Assembly: GCA_900542255.1 (NCBI GenBank)
Contig: UQMR01000092.1
Span: 1-6,629, forward strand
DNA: 6,629 nt
From: an uncultured Porphyromonadaceae bacterium
GTDB lineage: Bacteria > Bacteroidota > Bacteroidia > Bacteroidales > Barnesiellaceae_A
Reading direction: 5' to 3'
A program made the position numbers and the translations under genes. Numbering within the stretch: position 1 is the first letter of the stretch; the number at the start of each line of letters is the position of its first letter. Positions 6,465 through 6,629 of this stretch are shown here, in pieces. The notes under the pieces were generated by a model. The model had not been told where the DNA came from. It did no database searches and saw only the letters and a list, made by a program, of their open reading frames with translations.

Positions 6465-6548
6465 TGCCCAAAACAGGACTCGAACCTGCACGACCTCACG
6501 ATCACTAGTACCTGAAACTAGCGCGTCTACCAATTCCGCCACTTGGGC
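6465..6548 (-). tRNA. tRNA-Leu (anticodon CAG)
   Basis: This is a class II tRNA with acceptor GCCCAAG pairing with TTTGGGC (one G-T). The anticodon arm is CTAGT-TTCAGGT-ACTAG with CAG at 6514-6512. The variable arm is GATC-GTGA-GGTC and the T-arm is GCAGG-TTCGAGT-CCTGT. The discriminator is A at 6465, with no encoded CCA. It decodes CUG. It lies 41 nt upstream of tRNA-Leu(GAG) and 27 nt downstream of tRNA-Gly in the same transcript. Confidence 0.95.
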
Positions 6549-6575
6549 AACAATCGTCCCACTTTCAGAGTGGAG

Positions 6576-6629
6576 AGCGAAAGACGGGACTCGAACCCGC
6601 GACCCTAACCTTGGCAAGGTTATGCTCTA
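6576..6629 (-). tRNA. tRNA-Gly (anticodon GCC), 5' part outside the window
   Basis: The 3' two-thirds of a tRNA-Gly is present. It shows the end of the D-arm (TAGAGCA), the anticodon arm TAACC-TTGCCAA-GGTTA with GCC at 6615-6613, the T-arm GCGGG-TTCGAGT-CCCGT, and the 3' acceptor strand CTTTCGC with discriminator T at 6576. CCA is not encoded. The 5' acceptor strand and most of the D-arm lie beyond the right edge. Confidence 0.93.

Noticed and set aside
5534..6508. A 324-codon plus-strand open frame running opposite the hydrolase and two tRNA genes
   Set aside because: It is antisense to a well-supported SGNH hydrolase and continues through a terminator, tRNA-Leu(GAG) and part of tRNA-Leu(CAG). 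Long shadow frames are common in GC-rich sequence.
6340..6629. tRNA cluster as the integration site of the defence operon
   Set aside because: The tRNA genes are about 3 kb from the operon with core-like genes between, no partial tRNA copy is seen near the operon, and there is no integrase gene in the window.
1..6629. CRISPR array, transposase or toxin-antitoxin pair
   Set aside because: No regularly spaced direct repeats or intact transposase motifs are visible, and the single small Xre gene is followed by the OLD nuclease rather than a toxin of typical size.

Overview
The window looks like a piece of a Bacteroidetes (probably Bacteroidales) chromosome. This rests on an exact TAnnTTTG -7 element ahead of the regulator gene, starts without strong Shine-Dalgarno sequences, tRNA genes with no encoded CCA, and a putative lipoprotein whose residues after the cysteine resemble a Bacteroidetes surface-export signal. 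Genus cannot be told from the sequence alone.

Left part (1-3463, minus strand): a compact, AT-rich defence operon. Transcription runs leftward from a promoter near 3456-3463 through a 67-residue Xre-type regulator, a 570-residue OLD-family ATPase/TOPRIM nuclease (GajA-like) and a 483-residue short UvrD-type helicase (GajB-like). The gaps are 33 nt and 2 nt. Domain content, protein lengths and gene order match the Gabija anti-phage system (a class 2 OLD nuclease paired with a helicase). The expected model is that GajA nicks or cuts phage DNA when nucleotide levels fall and GajB senses or unwinds DNA ends. The Xre protein probably sets expression. The nuclease carries Cys in place of the usual Gly just before the Walker A lysine.

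Middle part (3464-4275): about 800 nt with no convincing intact gene. It holds a long, imperfect rod-shaped inverted repeat followed by a T-run (about 3669-3866), which I read as a candidate structured RNA, possibly 6S-like. It also holds a perfect 14-bp inverted repeat with a 17-nt loop (3912-3956), and low-confidence remnants of a broken minus-strand reading frame (3965-4287).

Right part (4276-6629): visibly GC-richer sequence that looks like core chromosome. It has a membrane-anchored protein of unknown function on the plus strand, and a convergent SGNH/GDSL-hydrolase lipoprotein gene whose 3' end overlaps it by 47 nt. A minus-strand tRNA cluster follows: Gly(GCC), cut by the window edge, then Leu(CAG), Leu(GAG) and a strong intrinsic terminator. 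The composition change near 3960-4275 suggests that the defence operon was acquired as an insertion beside this older segment.
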